Part shown: positions 60,786 through 64,000 of the stretch, in pieces
Layout of the letters: every line of letters starts with the position of its first letter
How positions within the stretch are numbered: position 1 is the first letter of the stretch
Assembly (NCBI GenBank): GCA_038503065.1
Contig: JBCAMK010000003.1
Span: 2,170,001-2,234,000 of the forward strand
Source: Paragyromitra xinjiangensis
Taxonomy: Eukaryota; Ascomycota; Pezizomycetes; Pezizales; Discinaceae
Reading direction: 5' to 3'
DNA length: 64,000 bases
Notes under the pieces: generated by a model
What the model was told of the DNA's origin: nothing
What the model saw: the letters and a program-made list of their open reading frames with translations, nothing else
Databases searched by the model: none
Made by a program: the position numbers and the translations under genes

Positions 60786-61549
60786 TTAGGCGGTGAGGGA
60801 AAAGATGAGCAGCTTGGGATCATCGGGTGGGTGTTGGGATCAGGACTCGGTATTTTCTGCGGCGTATTATTGAGGCTATGGTCATCAAAACGACTATCAC
60901 AGTATTTGCAGCAGGATCCACAGAGAATCTTTGAGTCAATGATTATCATTTTTTCCTTGGAGGAAACTTTGAGGTGCCGTGCCGGGATCGTAGGCCAGAT
61001 AAAATACTCGGGCGTCTCCGATTGTATAATCTGCACTGTAGATTTCATATGAGGAGACTTGGCAAGAACAGTCATTAAGTATGACCTGGGAGAGGTGCAG
61101 CGAAGTCTGCAATTGAAGCTTTTGGTTCGCCGGAGACCTATTTAAAGGGTTGGGTTTTCTTCTGTGGAGAAGTCTTGATATTTAGAGTAGGGTAGGTACG
61201 TGTCAATAGGTTTCTGTTGCGGGTTTATTACTGCTTTAGGTATACTTGCGTTGTGGTGCTTGGCCGCTGATAGTAACCTACGAGCGACGATCGGGTAGCC
61301 GGCTACATACACGTAGCGTCAAGAGCAGGTTCGTATGGGGAGTCTGATGTGCATTTGCTTTGAAGTTTGAATCAGTCCTAGTTCTTGGCGCGCTAGAACC
61401 TCAAAATAAAGGTCGGCTGGTCCACTGAAAGTGGGCACTCTCCAGCTCTGTTTAAAGCATTTTCTCTGCCTAATTCTTAACTCTTTCATGAAATCTTGCC
61501 CACATCCTTTTCTTCGGTTCTTCTATAGAGGGCCACATTGTTGGACGAG

Positions 61550-63489
61550 ATGCCAACCAAAGTTATTATCATTGGTGGAGGTAATATCTTCGTGAGACCA
61601 AAGTGAACATTGTCGCTGACAATTTTTAGGTTGGTTTGGGTTGGTCACTGCAAAGACGTATGCATCACGACTTTACTTGGCGGCTTGATCTGACTGAGTG
61701 TGAATGTAGATATCTTCAGGTGGATCCGACAATTGATCTTACAATTATTGAAAAAGAAAGCACCATCGGGGGCCCTTGGAGTAGGGGGAGAATATACCCG
61801 AAGCTTACGGCACAACAGCCGTTTGGTGTACTTGAATACTCCGATCTTCCGCTAGATCCCGATGGGACGCCCGGGGACGATTTTATTCCAGCCGAAAGGC
61901 TTTTCGTATACATGCAGGCTTATGCAGAAAAGTTCAAACTGCTCGATCGTATCCGCCTCAATAGCGAAGCTTACAAGATTTCGAGGGCGAAGGATTCAAG
62001 TGGCTGGAATGTATGGGTCAAAGCTGTAGGCTCTGATGAAGGAAGCCTTCTGTTTTGTGACAAATTGATTCTCGCAACAGGATTGACCTCACAACCGAAT
62101 ATCCCTGTTCTGCCAAATGATGAATTTAAATGTCCAACATTTCACTCTCAGGAGTTAGGACTTAAACACGACTTCCTTGAATCATCAGTAATTAAGCGTA
62201 TCACAGTCTACGGGGGTGGGAAATCGGCGTTGGATATTGTCAGTACTTGCGTCGACCTTGGAAAGCATGTAGATTGGATTATCCGGCGGACTGGAAGTGG
62301 TGCACCTGTTTTAAAGCCGAGTCACCTATTTGGTGTTAGTACTGATAAATTTATTGGTAGCCGATACTCCTCTAAATGGCATCCAAATATCTATTCGTGC
62401 AAAGATAGCTGGTATCAATTTCTTCATAGTGGAAAGAATAGACTCGGTTACTGGCTTCAGTGGGCTTACTGGGGTTTCGTGTGTTGGATTATGAACAAAC
62501 AACTTGGGTATAGGAAGAATAAAAATTCAGAGAAATTGAGGCCAGATATTTTGGATCGGAGGTAATGCGCATTCTCAATTTTCCATTGGATATTTGGCGA
62601 ATGGTATGGAGGCTAACCTTTATTTAGTATCTTCTGGGAGAACACATTATCAGCTGTTTTGACTAGGCCGGAGTTATTGACAGCGATAAACAAGGGCGAG
62701 TTGATAGAAGTTCACCGGCAAGATGTTCGGAAACTTTCCGGGACAGAAGTACATCTAGCCAACGGTGAAAAACTTCATACAGATGCTGTTATTTTTGCCA
62801 CGGGGTGGGACGTTAGCCAACCGCAATTTTCAGATTCCGATGCAGCACACCTTGGGCTTCCAGTTAGTCACGAGAAGTATCCAGAAGAGCTTAAAGAGAA
62901 GTGGGACTGCCTAGAAAAAGAGGCAGAAGCAAAGGTCATTGAACTCTTTCCTCGGATAGCATCACCCCCAGTAACCTACAAGACTTCTAAGCTCATACAC
63001 ACTCCTTTTCGTCTTTATAACTGCATTATGCCACCAGAACTTTTTGCGAAGAACGACCGGTCGTTTGTTTTCGTTGGCGCTATCGGTACAGCATACACAG
63101 CGCTTATATCGGAGGTTCATGCCTTGTGGGCAGTGGCTTGGATGACCGGGAATCTGGACTTGAAGATGTCAAGTTTGGAGATTGAATGTCAAGTAGCGTT
63201 AGTCAATGCTTGGCTTAAGAAAAGATATTTGACAGCTGGAGAAAAAATGCCCTATATTCTTTATGATTTCCTGCCAGTAAGTTTTCTATGATCTCCTTGA
63301 TAGAGTCGAGGTTTCCATTTAAAGCTCGGTACTGAGTACACTATCTCGTAGATGATCGATGTAATGCTCAAGGAACTCGGCGTCAATAGCAACCGCAAAG
63401 GGAACCTAGTGGAAGAATTGTTTGGCCTTTACCGGCCAGCTGATTATGTTGGGCTTGTAAATGAGTGGAAGAAGGCTCGCGGGATCTGA
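61550..63489 (+). CDS. Flavin-containing monooxygenase (FMO/Baeyer-Villiger-like)
   Basis: Predicted exons are 61550-61580, 61630-61657, 61710-62561, 62628-63276 and 63352-63489 (565 aa). Both dinucleotide-binding motifs are intact: the FAD site VIIIGGGWFG (residues 5-14), split by the first intron, and the NADPH site VYGGGKSALD (about 186-195). Between them lie STIGGPWSRGRIYPKL and ILATGLTSQPNIP. Later come FWENTLSAVL, the FATGWD motif (about 360) and a C-terminal GLYRPADYVGLVNEW typical of fungal members. The enzyme would oxygenate a soft nucleophile or ketone with NADPH and O2. Introns are 49, 52, 66 and 75 nt, all GT-AG and in frame, so the gene appears functional. With the upstream FAD monooxygenase and GNAT-like gene it could form a small metabolic group. 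Confidence 0.88.
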
Positions 63490-64000
63490 TGTCGAATGCT
63501 TGTAGGATACCTGGTTCTTTTCTTGTCTTAGGTAGAGGCTGAGTTAAGGTTGATATCTTTTATGAACTATCGGATGCAGGCGAGATCTAGACTATTAGGG
63601 CATCAATATACTAATTTATCATAAATGGTTCACAAACCCTTTTGCTTAGTACTCCCTTAATCGATATTCATTGGAGGAAGTCTTGGTTGAGCTTCCTGGA
63701 TCAATCTATGGTGAAACTGGCCAATATAGCTTGGTTATGTAATAAATTTCGACTGTACGTAATAATTTGAATGCCCCAAGCTTCCTAAGCTTTCATGTAA
63801 ATTTCCTAAGGATTGGTTGGGGTCTCGCGACTTTCCTTTTTGAGGCCAGTCCAAGTGTTATCGTTAGCATGAGCTATGGGTGTCGATAATTCATTAATGA
63901 CATCGTCAAAAGCCATATATATAAATCGGCTTGTAGATATAGGAAAATTTTTGAGGTAGCCTTTTTAACGCTTAAGTAGCTCTCTGATATCAATGACCTG
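63490..64000. other. Right-end intergenic region, nothing recognised
   Basis: This is sequence after the flavin monooxygenase stop. No open frame, repeat or RNA gene could be supported. Confidence 0.5.

Larger units (their letters stand above)
59917..61549. other. Intergenic region with two fold-back elements
   Basis: This divergent interval between the GNAT-like and flavin-monooxygenase genes contains two unrelated fold-back repeats (60331-60572 and 60656-60785, listed separately). Short open frames overlap them and are not considered genes. The last 100 bp are T/C-rich leader sequence. Confidence 0.55.

Overview
This window looks like nuclear DNA of a filamentous ascomycete (Pezizomycotina; Leotiomycetes-like is only a guess). 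Nearly every real gene is cut by short introns of about 49-128 nt with GT...AG ends and CTAAC or CTGAC branch sites. The families are typically fungal: laccase, LaeA-like methyltransferase, MBOAT wax-synthase-like transferase, FAD monooxygenases and an EDEM mannosidase. Gene models here were built by joining open frames across splice sites by eye. Exon coordinates are therefore predictions.

Layout. 1.7-2.9 kb: wax-synthase-like membrane O-acyltransferase. 3.6-4.0 kb: tentative small secreted protein. 4.8-6.2 kb: single-exon cell-surface protein with an eight-cysteine CFEM-like ectodomain, one TM segment and a long proline-rich tail. 8.5-9.8 kb: structurally complete Tc1-family transposon (32-bp inverted repeats, TA duplication, intact DD34E transposase). 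12.0-13.5 kb: nine-exon LaeA-like SAM methyltransferase. 15.1-17.8 kb: nine-exon laccase with all four copper motifs. 18.7-19.4 kb (minus): NC2-beta/Dr1-like histone-fold protein. 22.5-25.9 kb: GH47 EDEM-type mannosidase with a C-terminal protease-associated domain. 38.6-39.6 kb: Myb/SANT protein. 50.0-51.0 kb: KDEL-type receptor Erd2 with an acidic tail. 57.2-58.8 kb: salicylate-hydroxylase-like FAD monooxygenase. 59.2-59.9 kb (minus): GNAT-like protein. 61.5-63.5 kb: flavin-containing monooxygenase.

Only about a quarter of the window is coding. Long gene-poor stretches (about 26.0-38.5, 39.6-50.0 and 51.0-57.2 kb) hold no gene I can defend. They contain small fold-back repeats, GC-rich hairpins and scraps resembling zinc-finger or F-box domains, which suggests old, decayed repeat and gene material. 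I saw no tRNA, rRNA or CRISPR.

Function. Three housekeeping genes act in ER quality control, ER retrieval and transcription (EDEM, Erd2, NC2-beta). The rest is accessory: oxidative and modifying enzymes typical of fungal secondary or aromatic metabolism. The two FAD monooxygenases and the GNAT-like gene at the right end are neighbours and could form a small pathway, but no backbone synthase is present. The most unusual features are the intact Tc1 element, two GC-AG introns, an 11-nt laccase microexon, a stop-free in-frame intron in Erd2, a disrupted FAD-binding motif in one monooxygenase, and several fold-back elements.
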